A stretch of DNA of 64,000 bases from Nepenthes gracilis (Eukaryota; Streptophyta; Magnoliopsida; Caryophyllales; Nepenthaceae). This document shows, piece after piece, positions 11,206-23,289 of the stretch. Location: the NCBI GenBank assembly GCA_033239525.1, contig BSYO01000004.1, positions 26,760,037 through 26,824,036 on the forward strand. Reading direction: 5' to 3'. The notes below the pieces were generated by a model. It searched no databases and was not told the origin of the DNA. It saw only the letters and a program-made list of their open reading frames with translations. How positions within the stretch are numbered: the stretch's first letter is position 1; the number at the start of each line of letters is the position of its first letter. The position numbers and the translations under genes were made by a program.

Positions 11206-14200
11206 AAAATTTTAAGGGAAAAAATTATTGCAAAAATTAATTTTAAACTTTTAAAATTTCTGAATAATTTTGATTTTCTTATTCCATTCTATTTTTTATT
11301 TTAACATTTATTTTCCATTATAAAGTGATAATTGAGATTTGATTAAAAAAAGAAACGGCAAATATTGACATTGATTTTGTACTTTTATATTATAAATAAA
11401 TATAAACAAATATATATATATTTTATTATCAAGTTTGAAACAAAAAATATATTTTTTGAATTGATACGTACCTAAAAAAAATTGATTTTATTTGAACTGT
11501 TTTATGACTTAGACTAGAATATAATATGAAACCTTGAATTGGTTTTTTATGTACCATAAATAAAAATAAAAGGTAAAATGGACCCTAAAAGATTTTTTTG
11601 ATAAATCCATCTAATACTCAACTTAGTAAAATATTTTAAATAATTAATAAAATAAATAAAAAATATTTATATAGCAAATAAGAGATTTTATTGGGCTTGG
11701 TATGTCGAGCGGGGATGTTGAAACCCACCTAGGCATGTGGTGTTTTGGAAAAATAGAAGAGTCTTATCATTCGTACTATCTACTCTTTTGTGCATGTCCT
11801 GACTTTAGATTTAAACTGATTTAATTTGAGTGGCTTGCTGTGGCTGATTTAATCAAGCGATTGTACTATGGTCATCATAGTAATGACCAGTTATAATGCC
11901 ATCTGACTGGAGGATTTGGTTGTGAATTTTGAGTGGGTCCAATGATCGATGTCAGTGCCATCTAGCAACCGTTGGTGCCCGTGCAAGGAGGATGGGCATC
12001 GTCACAGTAGTGGTCATGGTGGGCACAGGGAGTTGAGCTGCAGTTGCAGCTGGTGAGACAACAATAATCCTATGTGTAGCTCAAGTCAGGGTCTAGGCAA
12101 ATGACTAGAGGCATAGACACAACCAAGGCAGGGAGTTAGGTGACAGCCAAGACAGTGTTAAGCTTGGGTGCATGCATAGCTAGTGTCCAGGCAAGTGGGT
12201 GAGCACTATTCGATGGCGACTACAGCAAGGGTGTGAATCTCATAGCGAAGTGGTGGATGGTGCTGGTGGGCGCTTTCTGGTAGCGACGGCATACTTGATT
12301 CAGGGTTGCAATGACCTTAGCACTAGTGGCAAATAGTGTCCTCAGCAATGGGTGGCAGTTGGTGTGATTGGGCATTCATTTGGTCTCTCTCCCCCCCCCT
12401 CTCTCGTGTTTTGGCTTCTCCTCTCCTTTCTTCTGTTCCCCTCTTCTTTGAATAGAGGATGGTTCATCACAGTAAATAGGTCTTTTATTATTAGACAAGT
12501 GATATGGTTAAAGACTTCTAATTGGTTTAGTTACATCGGGTTTCTTGATTGATGGGTAACATAAGCTAACATTAGGTGATATGTTACATATAACATCAGT
12601 TGTATACGGGACACTTGGTGCCCATATAGCCTAGCGCCAGGTGTTGGGGGGGATGCCCCCAATTGACCCATTTATTTTGGGTTAATTTTTGATCATCTAT
12701 TTATTTATTTGAATTCTTAATTTTCTTCCATTTGGAGTATATTTTTTTTACCCGAGTCTCTCATGATTTATGTTCAAGCCTACTAACGTTAATCTATTTT
12801 ATTGGAAACCAACACATATATATGCAATTATCATGTATGGAGCAAAATTTATATATTTTTTGGTATTAAATATTTATGAAAATTTGACTTAAAAATAGAA
12901 TAATATTGAAACTAAAAAAAAAATTAGAATAAAACAAAAAAAAGGTTAAAAAATGTTTTAAATATTGTTATCTCAATTCTCATATGGTATAGAATGAATT
13001 AAGTATCCGCAGGAAATAGTAAAACCAATGCTTTATTTATTTTTATATATTTTCATAACAAAGAAAAGGCAAAGTGTTTCATTTGAAAACTTGTTAGTTT
13101 TTATAGTATTTATATATGACAATTTTATTATAATATTATAAATTACTTAAAATACTACTACATTATTTGTGTAATTATACATGCTCTTGCAATGCATATT
13201 CTGTATTTTAGGCACTTTGTATAGTCATAATTTGGCACTGACCTACCTAGATAATTATATCTTGATTATTTACGAGCAAACCCAATCGGGCAGAAACAAT
13301 AAATTTTCTAACAGATTTTAAAAATTATATTAAATTAATTCTAGTGATTGTTTACGGTGGAAAATGATGTCAAGCATCAAATAATCATTAATTTTATTAG
13401 CATAAATAACAAATTTTCTAATTTTAGATTTTAAAAATAATTATATTAAATTAATTCTTTAAAAAAAAAGCTGACATTGTTTACAATGGAAAATGATTAT
13501 ATATTTATATTTTTTGATCATTTCAAATAATCATTAATTTTATTAGCATAAATATAATCAGATGCAATATGTGCTGTATTTTAGAGATAATTTAAAGTAC
13601 ATAATTATATTTATAAGGGACAAATATAGCTTTAAAAAAAGATGACAATAACTATAGTAATTGTTAATCCACAGCTAATTATTTAGAAACTGGTCTTTCA
13701 ATTATTCGGATTTAGAATTGGGTTTTCAAGGATTGAGAAATAAATCAAAATTCGTACTCTAACAGTGAGAATGAAGAACGATCAATACTGTTTGACAGCC
13801 CTATAAAGTTAGGCATGTGAGAGACTGCGACTGCTCATGCTTATAAGGACAAAATGATTTGACATGAAATTGAAATTTTGTATAAACCCATAAAAAACAC
13901 GATAAGTAACGTCAAATATACATCAAAAAATTATGTAATAATATCCAAAACATACAACGCTTACAGATAATGATTGTATATTTCATAATAGCTAGTTATA
14001 TTCTTGCTGACTGAGTGACACAGTATTTTTAATTTATAATACAATCACTCGAATATGCGACCAAATATGAAGAACATGGTTAATGATGCAAGTCTCACAC
14101 AGTCCTTTTATGCTTAAAGAAATTTGATTAGCTAGCCTGTAATTAAATTCATTTGGAAAACTTACTGCCCCTCTTTTTTTATATTCTTGAAAATAAGAGA

Positions 14201-15536
14201 ATATAAACGAGCTAATGGGGTGGATTGGATTCGGGGGAGGGGGTGGTAGATATAGAGAGACTCATTCATTATATATTTATCATTTATTTTTATATAAATA
14301 GTTATGATTTAACTAATAAAAAATTTAAAAAATTATCTTTTAAAATCGATTAAATTTTAATTATTAATTTAAAAATAAATAATTAAAATTATAAGAATAA
14401 ATATATTTATCCTCTTAAGAAATGGAGCCCCCTCAATCTTTTGTGGTGGACAGTGTCAGATTTAGCAGTAGAATGTCCAAATTTATGGCTACAATGCCCA
14501 TTGTGTAGATAAAAGTACGAAGATTAACATGAATTTCCATAGACTAGTTATATTCTTATGTTTTGCAACCAAAAACTTAAAATTTGAACAATTAGAACTG
14601 ATTCATTTAGTTCTTCGCTTGACGATGGACATAACAGAAACAGTAATTAGATAGTGAGAGCGATGGAAGAGCAGAGACAGGTACGTGCACGTGTAGCTGG
14701 CGAATGGTCGAATCCAGCGGTGGAGGAGTTTTGTTTGCTTGCTTGAAGGGTCGACATCCCAATCATGGAGGCGTAGGCACGTTGCATGCAACGCACGCAC
14801 TCATCTTCTTCAATCGCGTCTCGAGACCACTCAATATCTTATTTTGCTGCAAATTATTTAACTAATAAAATAAAAAACTACGTCTTTGCGTGAAATGAAA
14901 CAAAGATTTCGCGTTCATTTTCAGTTGCCTGCAGATCTCTTCCCATCTCTCGGCATCCACCTTTTGCCGTGAGCCACTCAAAAGAGAAGACCGAAGTCAG
15001 CATGCATACGTGGTGACAAAGAACACAGGTGATTCTTTGTCTTTCTCGCACATGCATGGCCTCTCTCTCTCTTTCATGCATATATGCTTGTTGTTCCTTT
15101 ACTTTTTTGGGAAAAAAAAAGGAAATTTAATTCTAATTTTCATGGTAAAGATGTATTCAATATCAGCAGCAATGTGACTGTTGAAATCTGCTGATATAAT
15201 ATTGCCTCTTAATAAGCTTGGCTCTGAATTCATGGCCTTCTTGGTAAAAGACTATCTTTGATGACTATAATAATTATCTGTATGATACGCTAGCAGTGAC
15301 AAGCTCGCAAGGCTTCAACTTACTATAAAACTCTGAGTAAGATCCAAACTATTACCATATTTATTTATCCTATAAATAAGATAAATATATATTGTGATAA
15401 AAGTTTCATATTATTTGAGCAAAGAAGATGTAATCCTATGAATAGAAATATTTATATGAGGTTGTAATATTCTTAAAAGCTTGTAACTATCAAAAATATA
15501 TAATAATGAGCTACTAAGAGCGTGATATTACAAGAT
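11206..15536. other. Gene-free intergenic stretch
   Basis: A GC-richer island at about 11690-12680 looks like a worn repeat, but I could not place its ends. An imperfect tandem pair with a unit of about 120-140 bp, sharing AAATTATATTAAATTAATTCT and ATCATTAATTTTATTAGC words, spans about 13300-13560. Short GC-richer pieces at about 14600-14830 and 14880-15080 show no recognisable product. The last part, about 15370-15541, resembles the end of an old copia LTR that the copia element at 15542 split. Confidence 0.45.
13300..13560. repeat. Imperfect tandem duplication
   Basis: Two adjacent segments share an ordered series of words: AAATTTTCTAA, TAGATTTTAAAAAT or its variant, ATATTAAATTAATTCT, TTGTTTAC, GGAAAATGAT and AATAATCATTAATTTTATTAG. 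The copies differ by substitutions and small indels. No coding potential is visible. Confidence 0.6.
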
Positions 15537-15541
15537 CTTTT

Positions 15542-16212
15542 TGTTGGAGCAAAACGCGGAAGGCATCGAGCGGACACAACGCTCGGACAGAACAGAGAGA
15601 AAGCTCTCGGACGTCGGGGAGAGGTAGAGAGAAATACGGAGGAACACACGAATTTAACGTGGAAAACCCTTCGTTAAACAAGGAAAACCACGAGAAAGAA
15701 TACACTATAGCCGATTGTTTGTCATGTTACATTGCTCAAACTAAAAGAAAAGAATCTCAAGTGTACAAACTTTCTCTTACTAAAGTGTTTCTCTCACAAG
15801 TCTCACAAAGCCATTGCTCACAAAGGCACACACCACAACTCACCAATCTCTCTCACAACTCTATAAATGATCTCGCACACCTATATATATACACATGAAT
15901 AAAAATATATTATTCACTACCCTAGTGAGTCTACCCACCACCCTAAGCGCCCGTGGTGGCGGGGCATGTTGCTGCCAGCCGCTGCGCCAGACGCACGCTG
16001 GCGCGCCCGCAAATCGTCTTGAAGTTGTGGCGGCCACCAACTTCCAATGCCCGCATTTATCATGCGGTAGCAGATCATTAATGAGAGAATAAGTCAACGC
16101 ACGCGTGGATGGAGTCCCGTCCAAGTCCTCTGGACATGACGCATCAAACAAAGTCCTCGTCCATTATTCCAATGGAGTCCGCGGACAAAATCTACTCGAG
16201 AGACTCCCAACA
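15542..16212 (-). repeat. 3' LTR of the copia element
   Basis: This 671-bp LTR pairs with the one at 20178-20846. The two share long identical stretches, for example the CACAAAGGCACACACCACAA and ATTATTCACTACCCTAG regions. They differ mainly by clustered small indels in GC-rich parts (first 130 bp and about 15935-16075). Confidence 0.92.
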
Positions 16213-16223
16213 AACTTCCCCTC
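16213..16223 (-). other. Polypurine tract of the copia element
   Basis: The minus strand reads GAGGGGAAGTT directly before the 3' LTR. This is the expected position and composition for the plus-strand DNA primer of an LTR retrotransposon. Confidence 0.7.
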
Positions 16224-19200
16224 ACGACCGAGTGGAGAAAGGTCGATTAGACCAAAGAATGTCACAACAAGCTTCCAGCTTCCCTTCACAAAATCTTGGT
16301 TAACATGTCCGAGCCATTGTCTTCCCGATCGGACCTTTCCAATTGATAGTCAGCCATCATCAAAAACATCTCTCACCCAATGATATCGCACGTCAACGTG
16401 TTTTGGCCGAGAATGGAATGAGGAGTTTCTCGTAAGTGAAACGGCACTCGACTATCACAAAGATCTCGTCGCCTCTTTGCTTTAGACCCCACGATTCTTG
16501 AACTCTCTTCATCCACAAGATTTCCTCGAGGCCTCAGTCACGCGCGTGAACTCGTCGCGGTCGAGAGCGAGCACTTCAGAATTGGTGACCGCCAGAGACC
16601 GCCTCCCGCAAATTTCACCAAGTATCCTGACGCTTGATTTCCTAGAATCAACGTCCTCGCCATATCTCAAGTCCGTGTACGCAATTAATCGAGGCTTTCT
16701 TCCAAACATCAAACCCACCTTGAGGTCCTGCCGCAAATATCCGAAGATCCACTTCACCGCAAAACCAATGCTCCATCCCCAGGTTTGATAGAAATCGCTA
16801 ACAAGGCCAACCGCATTTAGCAATGTCCGCCGCGCACATACGGCCACAGACATAAGATCGCAAAGCCCGGCCGAGGAGTAAGGAACCTTACTCATGCGCT
16901 TTTCAAAGTTGTCCGAGGACTGACACCGCCGCTACTCACCAAATGGTCAGCGGTGGTCCGATAAAGCTTGGACCCTTCCATACGGAATCTTTGAAGCACC
17001 TTTTCAATATAACCCTTCGGGGATGCCTAAAGCTTCTTGCCCTCTCCTGGCCGCGAAAAACCCGATTCCTGACTGCTTTCACGTCCGAGGTCTTTCACGC
17101 GCAAAGATCATCCCGATTGCTTTTCAAATCCATGATCCGGAGCACTATTTTGTCCGAACCAACAAGCATGTCGTCCACATAAAGGAGAAGGATGACGAAA
17201 TCGTTGTCCGAGAACTTCTCGCACAAAGACACAGTGGTCCGAGGAAGTCTTATGGTAACTCGCTTGACCATAATGACTCAACTTCCGGACCACCTGCCTC
17301 TGAGCTGTTTTCTAACCCATACAAGCTCTTCTTCAAACGACAAACAAGTCCCTCCTTTCCTTGACTTCAAAACGTCTGGTTGCTCCATGAGATCTCTTCC
17401 TCTAGGTCTCCATGAGAAAAGCCGTCCGACATCTAGTTGCCAACCTCCCGTGTCCAACGCTGCGCCAAATCCCGAGCACTACACTGGACGAGGACATCTT
17501 CACAACGGCGCAAAATTTTATCAAAGTCAACACCCTTTCGTTGACTAAATCCTCGACCACAAGTCTTGCCTTGTGTCTTGGGGCGCGGTCCTCGGTCGCT
17601 TCAAATGAAGACCCATTTATTTTTCTTAGCCTTCTTCCTTAGGCAATTCCGCCAAATTTAAACGTATGGTTCTCATGAAGAGAAGTCATTTCTTCCTCCA
17701 TGGCTTCAAACCATTTATCTTTCTCACGCTCATGGCCTCTTCAAGTCCTCTGGTTCTCCAAAGATCGTCGATAGGAGGACAAACTCATTGGCCGGAAGGC
17801 GGACGGACGGACGTCTCACTCGACGACCGTCTCACTGGGGCTACCTCATCCTGGCCGAGGTACCACTTCTTCACCCGATCCCGAGGCGTCGTACTCTTTG
17901 ATCCTCGGTTTGGATTACCCTTGATCCGAGGACATCGGATACAGAGAAACAGACGGACAGTTTCAATCTCAACCGTGTCCGTCCGGAGGTGCAAGAAGGG
18001 GACTTCACATTTTTCTCAATGTCCTCTATGGTCTCGTCCTCAACGAAGACCACGTCGCGAGATCGAACCCGCTTCCTCGTTTTGGGTCATAAAGCCCTGT
18101 ACCCAAATTCCTCCTCACCATAGCCTGAGAAAGACACATTGTAGCGTCTTTGGCTCCAGTTTGGTCCTCTCATCTCTAACATGGACAAAGGCCTTGCGGC
18201 CAAAAAGTCCGCAGATGACTATATCTTTGGTTCTTTCCCGGTCCCAAATCACCCGAACTTCCCCAAAGGGCTTGCCATCGGCGGTTAATGAGCATGGGCG
18301 GCCGTCCTCAAGGCCTCGGCCCCAAAAGATCCTCGCAGCCTTGCCTCGGACAAAGATGCACCTAACCCTTTCCACGAGGGTGCGGTTCATCCTCTCGCCA
18401 CTCCATTCGGCCGTGGCGTCTTTGGTGGAGTCTTCGATGTTTGATGCCATGAGTTCTGCGGTGAGGCATCAAACCGTCAAATGTACTCGCCACCATTGTC
18501 GCTCCTTATTGCCTTTAGTCTCCTCCCGGTTTCCCGCTCAACAAGGACGTGAATCATGAAAAATTTCCGCGACCTGGTCCTTGGTCTTCCGTGGAAACAC
18601 CCACAACTTCTCGAGCAATCGTCTATGAAGGTCACAGTCATGCACCTCCAAAAGACTTCTCCGGAGAGGGCCACACACGTCCGTGTACAAGCTCCAAGAT
18701 CTCGGACTTCTTGAAGTTACGTCTCCGTGAGAAGGAGACTCTTCTTTGTTTCAAACCATGCAAGTGAGGACACGTCCTAGGCATGTCTCCATCCACCTCG
18801 GGGATGAGACCCTTCCCCGCCAAGTGACCCATGCCCCGCTCACTCATGTGTCCGAGCCTCTTGTGCCAAAGATCCGAGGACTCCGCACTCCTCGTGGCAT
18901 TCACCTCGACCCACTTGACTGAGCTTTTAAAACATAAAGCCCGGGGATGCCTTAGTACCTCGGGCAATGACCATGGAGCCCTTGTCATTTTGATCTGCGC
19001 CGGGCCGCGAGACGCCGCAGCAATAACCTTCATCATCCATCGCCAATCGAGATGATATTCACTGATGTCGTGACGTGCCGGGACGTCCTTTAGAGTCACT
19101 GGCTCCCGACTCATCACCAACGTGATGTCTCCTCGTCCTATGAACTCGGACGCCCGCTTATTGCCCATTCTCGTACTCCTGGGCACAAGGAGCATAAGTG

Positions 19201-20124
19201 GAGAACAGTTCTCTCCCGGAGGTAACGTGGGCAAGCGCCGAGTCCACTACCCAATCAGGTGGCCCATTACCACACGCCCATCAAGTCCTCGGGACTCACA
19301 AGTTAAGAGGAGATCCTCTTGTCTGTGAGACCGAGGACTCTTCCGCCTCGTCTCTTTTCGCCCTTCGCTTCCCGAGCGTTCTCACGCTCCATTTGTAGCG
19401 AACTTTTGATGTGGCCCTTCTTGCCACAATGACGGGCACTCCATATCTTGGCACGGGAGCGTGACTTACTCCGCCCTTTGTCTTCAGACTTTGGGCCACG
19501 TCCTCGGCTTCTTCCCCTCGATTCCGTGACAAGGACCTCGGGCTGCTGAGAGGTAGACGTTCCCTGGGAAAGCCGTCGTACTTCCTCGTTCAGCACAGCT
19601 CCCTTCACCATCTCCAGTGTCACCACACTGTTCGGAGCTGTGTTGGCGATCGTGACCCTCATGGTTTCCCAAGAGTCCGGGAGGGTTGCTAGGAGCCAAA
19701 GTCCTAGCACTTCGTCCTCGAACTTAATGCCCATACTCTTGTTGCCGGTCCACGCATCCCTCAAACTCATTTAGGTGGTCGTGACAAAGAAGATCCGTCC
19801 TTGTCTGGGATATGGACCAACCGCATCAAATGGTAAATTTTATTGTTACGGTTGGAGGCAAAGAGCTTCTCGACTTCTCCCCAAAGGGCTTGGCATTTGT
19901 CTCCTACGAACGTGGTTGTACACGTTCTCGTCCACAAACTGCCGGATGAAGCCGCACACCTGTTTGTGCTCCAACGCCCAGATCTCGTCCGTTTTCGTCG
20001 ACGGTTTTTCGGAGGAGAAGACCGGATCATGCATAGACTTGACGAAAAGCAAGTCAGACATTTTGCTCTGCCAGATGTCAAAGTTTGAACCGTTCAAACA
20101 AATCATCTTACTGCCAAACTCCAT
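16224..20124 (-). pseudogene. Copia gag-pol remnant (gag, protease, integrase, RT, RNase H)
   Basis: The minus strand begins with a gag Met at 20124 (MEFGSKMICLNGSN). A UBN2-type gag segment with LATLPDSWETMR lies at about 19700 and a damaged zinc knuckle (CGKKGHIK) at about 19430. The GAG-pre-integrase signature LWHKRLGHMSERGM is at about 18850. Integrase core pieces include FIDDCSR, SDNGGEY and MNRTLVERVRC, about 18640-18360, followed by a KAFVHVRDERTKLE segment near 18200. A frameshifted RT with a YVDD-like region lies near 17180, and an RNase H segment with AYTDLRYGEDVDSRKS spans about 16900-16500. Total internal length is about 3.97 kb, near the family norm, but numerous small indels shift the frame. 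It cannot encode a working polyprotein. Confidence 0.88.
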
Positions 20125-20160
20125 TTTTGATAACAAGCAAAAGATCACCGCGCAAACAAC

Positions 20161-20175
20161 CTGTCTCTGATACCA
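20161..20175 (-). other. Primer-binding site, initiator Met tRNA
   Basis: The minus strand reads TGGTATCAGAGACAG two bases inside the 5' LTR. The first eleven or so bases are complementary to the 3' end of plant initiator Met tRNA, the usual primer for Ty1/copia elements. Confidence 0.85.
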
Positions 20176-20177
20176 CT

Positions 20178-20846
20178 TGTTGGAGCAAAACGGAAGGAAG
20201 ACCGAGCTCGCACAACGCCGGGAACAGAGCAAAGCTCTCGACGGTCGGGAGAGGTAGAGAGAAATATGAGAGGGAACACACGAATTTAACGTGGAAAACC
20301 CTTCGTTAAACAAGGGAAAAACCACGAAAGAATACACTATAAAGGATTGTTTACAAGTGTTAGCTACACAAGCTCAAACTAAAGAAAAGCAATCTCAAGT
20401 GTACAACTTTCTCTTACTAAAGTGTTTCTCTCACAAGTCTCACAAAGTGGTTGCTCACAAAGGCACACACCACAACTCACCAATCTCTCTCACAACTCTA
20501 TAAATGATCTCTGCACACCTATATATATACACATGAATAAAAATATATTATTCACTACCCTAGGAGTCTACCCAGCCACCCTAGCGCCAGGGTGGCAGGG
20601 CATGTTACTGCCCGGGCCGCACGCGACGCACGCTGGCGCCCGCAATCTGTCTTGGAAGTTGTGGCGGCCACCAACTTCCAATGCCCGCATTTATTGCGGC
20701 GCCCGATCATTAATGAGAGAATAAGTCAACGCACGCGTGGATGGAGTCTCGTCCAAGTCCTCTCGGACATGACGCATCAAACAAAGTCCTCGTCCATTAT
20801 TCCAATGGAGTCCATGGACAAAATCTACTCGGGAGTGACCCCAACA
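20178..20846 (-). repeat. 5' LTR of the copia element
   Basis: This 669-bp LTR starts TGTTGGAGCAAAACGG and ends CCCCAACA on the plus strand. It is the partner of 15542-16212. An overlapping plus-strand open frame is incidental. Confidence 0.92.
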
Positions 20847-20851
20847 CTTTT

Positions 20852-20926
20852 GTGGGAGAGAATGAAAGTTTTTTAGAGTTTTTCCTCTTTCAAGAAATTA
20901 TAAATTATAAGTATAATAAGTAGTTT

Positions 20927-20960
<34 letters not shown>

Positions 20961-21841
20961 ATGATAATATAATAAATAATAATAATAATTATTATTATTA
21001 TAAAAAAAGGAAGGCGACACAAAAGTACAGTGGCAAGAGATGCTAGCGTCACCGGCCATCATTTAAAAGATGCAGTTGTTTGAAGGGAGGAGGACACACA
21101 AGCCAAACAGAGCACCCGTCGTCATCGCTGCCGCCACCATCGGAGAAAAAGAACTAAGAAATTGAGACATGTAAATCCTTCATTTCTCTTTGTTAATACC
21201 GATTCGTTGTTCGCATGTGCCGATTTTGAGGGGAATTGACTAGATTTGGTCAAGGTGTAATGAAGCCCAAAAAAATAGTGCTTTAGCTATGGTTTGTAGA
21301 AGGAGAAGAAGAGGGAGGCGCCGGTAAAGGTGAAGGCAATGCTTGCATGCACCGTCGGTTTACTGTCGTCGCTGAAGATGCCATTGTCAGCCGCTACTGG
21401 AATTGCTTCAAAACTGCCGCTATCATGATCGGTTCCATCGTGCCAGGCCGAGTTGCCATTCGATGAAAGGGTATGTGCGGCAGAGGAGAAGAAAGGTGCG
21501 TGTAGTAGGAGAAAAAAGACAAGGTGAAGGATGCGCGCATAGAGGAGAGAGAAAATGCATAGTTCAAGTACATTGAAATATCATTTTATCAATTCTACTT
21601 GGTATTAAATCGAGATAAGTATCCTCTCATCCTATCTCTTATTTATTTCAGTATTTGATATATTTTACAGACATATTTTATATTAGTATGTTTGTATGGA
21701 AAATGGGTGGGGTCTAAGACTCGGTGAGTCGATTGCATGTATGAGACCATAGTGGTTTGAGACCCTAGTGGATCAATATATGCTTGGGGACAAAGGATCC
21801 GAGACTCAAGTGGGTCGATGTTGGTAGTCGAGTTGCAGGCC
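20852..21841. other. Gene-free stretch with AT microsatellites and a GC-richer island
   Basis: The start (20852-20925) looks like the second half of an old copia LTR split by the copia insertion. An (AT)n run at about 20929-20957 and ATA/ATT trinucleotide runs to about 21000 follow. The 21010-21590 island is GC-richer (CCGCCACCATCGG words) and resembles the leader or LTR part of a retrotransposon. I found no termini or coding domain. Confidence 0.4.
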
Positions 21842-22124
21842 TAAAATGCAGCCAATATTGAAAATAGGATGGTTGAGAGTTGTAAGTCTAAAATGTACTT
21901 GATATTAAATATAGAATGGCTAAGAGTTGTAGGTCTAAAATATAGTCAATATTGAAAATAGGATGGTTGAGAGTTGCTGAATTAAAATGCAGCCGATATT
22001 AAAAATAGAATGATTTAGAGTTATAGGTCTAAAATATAACTGATATTAGAAATAGGATGACCGAGAGCCGTAGGCCTAAAATGTAGCCAATATCAAAAAT
22101 AGGATGGCCAAAAGTTATAAGACT
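21842..22124. repeat. 47-bp minisatellite, about six copies
   Basis: A unit resembling TAAAATGTAGCCAATATTGA followed by AAATAGGATGGTTGAGAGTTGTAGGTC starts at 21842, 21889, 21936 and about 21983, 22030 and 22077. Later, more divergent relatives continue to about 22310. Copies differ by point substitutions while keeping the 47-bp spacing. Confidence 0.8.
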
Positions 22125-23289
22125 AAACTGTAGCTAGATCAAGAGCTAATGGCGTGAGATGGCTAATAATTTCAAATATAAAATATAGTCGGATTGATAG
22201 CCAATGATATAAAATGGCCAAAAATTGTAGGCATAAAATGTAGTTGGGTTAATAGAGCCAATGATATAAAACGGTTTAGATCTGTTGGCATAAAATATAG
22301 CCGTTATGATATGTAGATTTGGATTTTGTAAACCGTTGGCCTCTATTTATGTGGGTATGCCGTGAGTTTTATTTTACATGGATGTGCCATGACCTTTGAT
22401 TATGTACCGAGGTATCAAAGTATGATTTGTTATGTGTTCGTATCAGTTGGATGGTACGATGAGATTCTACTTTGGATGTGCTGGTAATTTTGCTTCTAAT
22501 ATTAACGACTTTGGATTTATATCTGCCATTTGTCTTAATATTTGTTTATAAATTCTCCATCTGATTTGCATATACTGTTTTGTGCATACTTATGATAATA
22601 CTTGTTGAACTTTCTGTTCGTGTTTTCATATTTTCATCTCTTTAGGTTCGTAGATGGTTGGAATGCTTCGCAGGAGTTGGATGAAAATGTAGCCAATATC
22701 AAAAATAGGATGGCCAAAAGTTATAAGACTAAACTGTAGCTAGATCAAGAGCTAATGGCGTGAGATGGCTAATAATTTCAAGTATAAAATATAGTTGGAT
22801 TGATAGCCAATGATATAAAATGGCCAAAAATTGTAGGCATAAAATGTAGTTGGGTTAATAGAGCCAATGATATAAAACGGTTTAGATCTGTTGGCATAAA
22901 ATGTAGCCGTTATGATATGTAGATTTGGATTTTGTAAACCGTTGGCCTCTATTTATGTGGGTATGCCGTGAGTTTTATTTTACATGGATGTGCCATGACC
23001 TTTGATTATGTACCGAGGTATCAAAGTATGATTTGTTATGTGTTCGTATCAGTTGGATGGTACGATGAGATTCTACTTTGGATGTGCTGGTAATTTTGCT
23101 TCTAATATTAACGACTTTGGATTTATATCTGCCATTTGTCTTAATATTTGTTTATAAATTTTCCATCTGATTTGCATATACTGTTTTGTGCATACTTATG
23201 ATAATACTTGTTGAACTTTCTGTTCGTGTTTTCATATTTTCATCTCTTTAGGTTCGTAGATGGTTGGAATGCTTCGCAGGAGTTGGATG
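22078..23289. repeat. 606-bp tandem duplication
   Basis: Bases 22078-22683 are repeated at 22684-23289 with only a handful of substitutions, such as AATATAAAATATAGTCGG against AGTATAAAATATAGTTGG. The duplicated unit begins inside the sixth minisatellite copy and ends at GGAGTTGGATGA. No coding frame or transposon domain was recognised. The surrounding region could be the LTR of an unidentified retrotransposon. Confidence 0.9.

Larger units (their letters stand above)
15542..20846 (-). mobile_element. Decayed Ty1/copia (Tnt1-like) retrotransposon, complete ends
   Basis: The element runs on the minus strand: 5' LTR at 20178-20846, coding remnants, 3' LTR at 15542-16212. Both LTRs begin TGTTGGAGC and end CCAACA on the plus strand. 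The whole element is flanked by CTTTT (15537-15541 and 20847-20851), which marks the original insertion. A primer-binding site for initiator Met tRNA sits just inside the 5' LTR, and a purine tract sits just inside the 3' LTR. Domain order gag, protease, integrase, reverse transcriptase, RNase H is that of Ty1/copia; the sequence is closest in type to Tnt1-94-like elements. All frames are broken, so it is not autonomous. Confidence 0.93.

Noticed and set aside
14600..15081. GC-richer islands that might be exons
   Set aside because: No protein motif, no credible splice-site pairs and no extended open frame supported a gene.
17666..18559. Long plus-strand open frame of 297 codons
   Set aside because: It is antisense to the copia integrase/RT remnant, which has clear family motifs on the minus strand.
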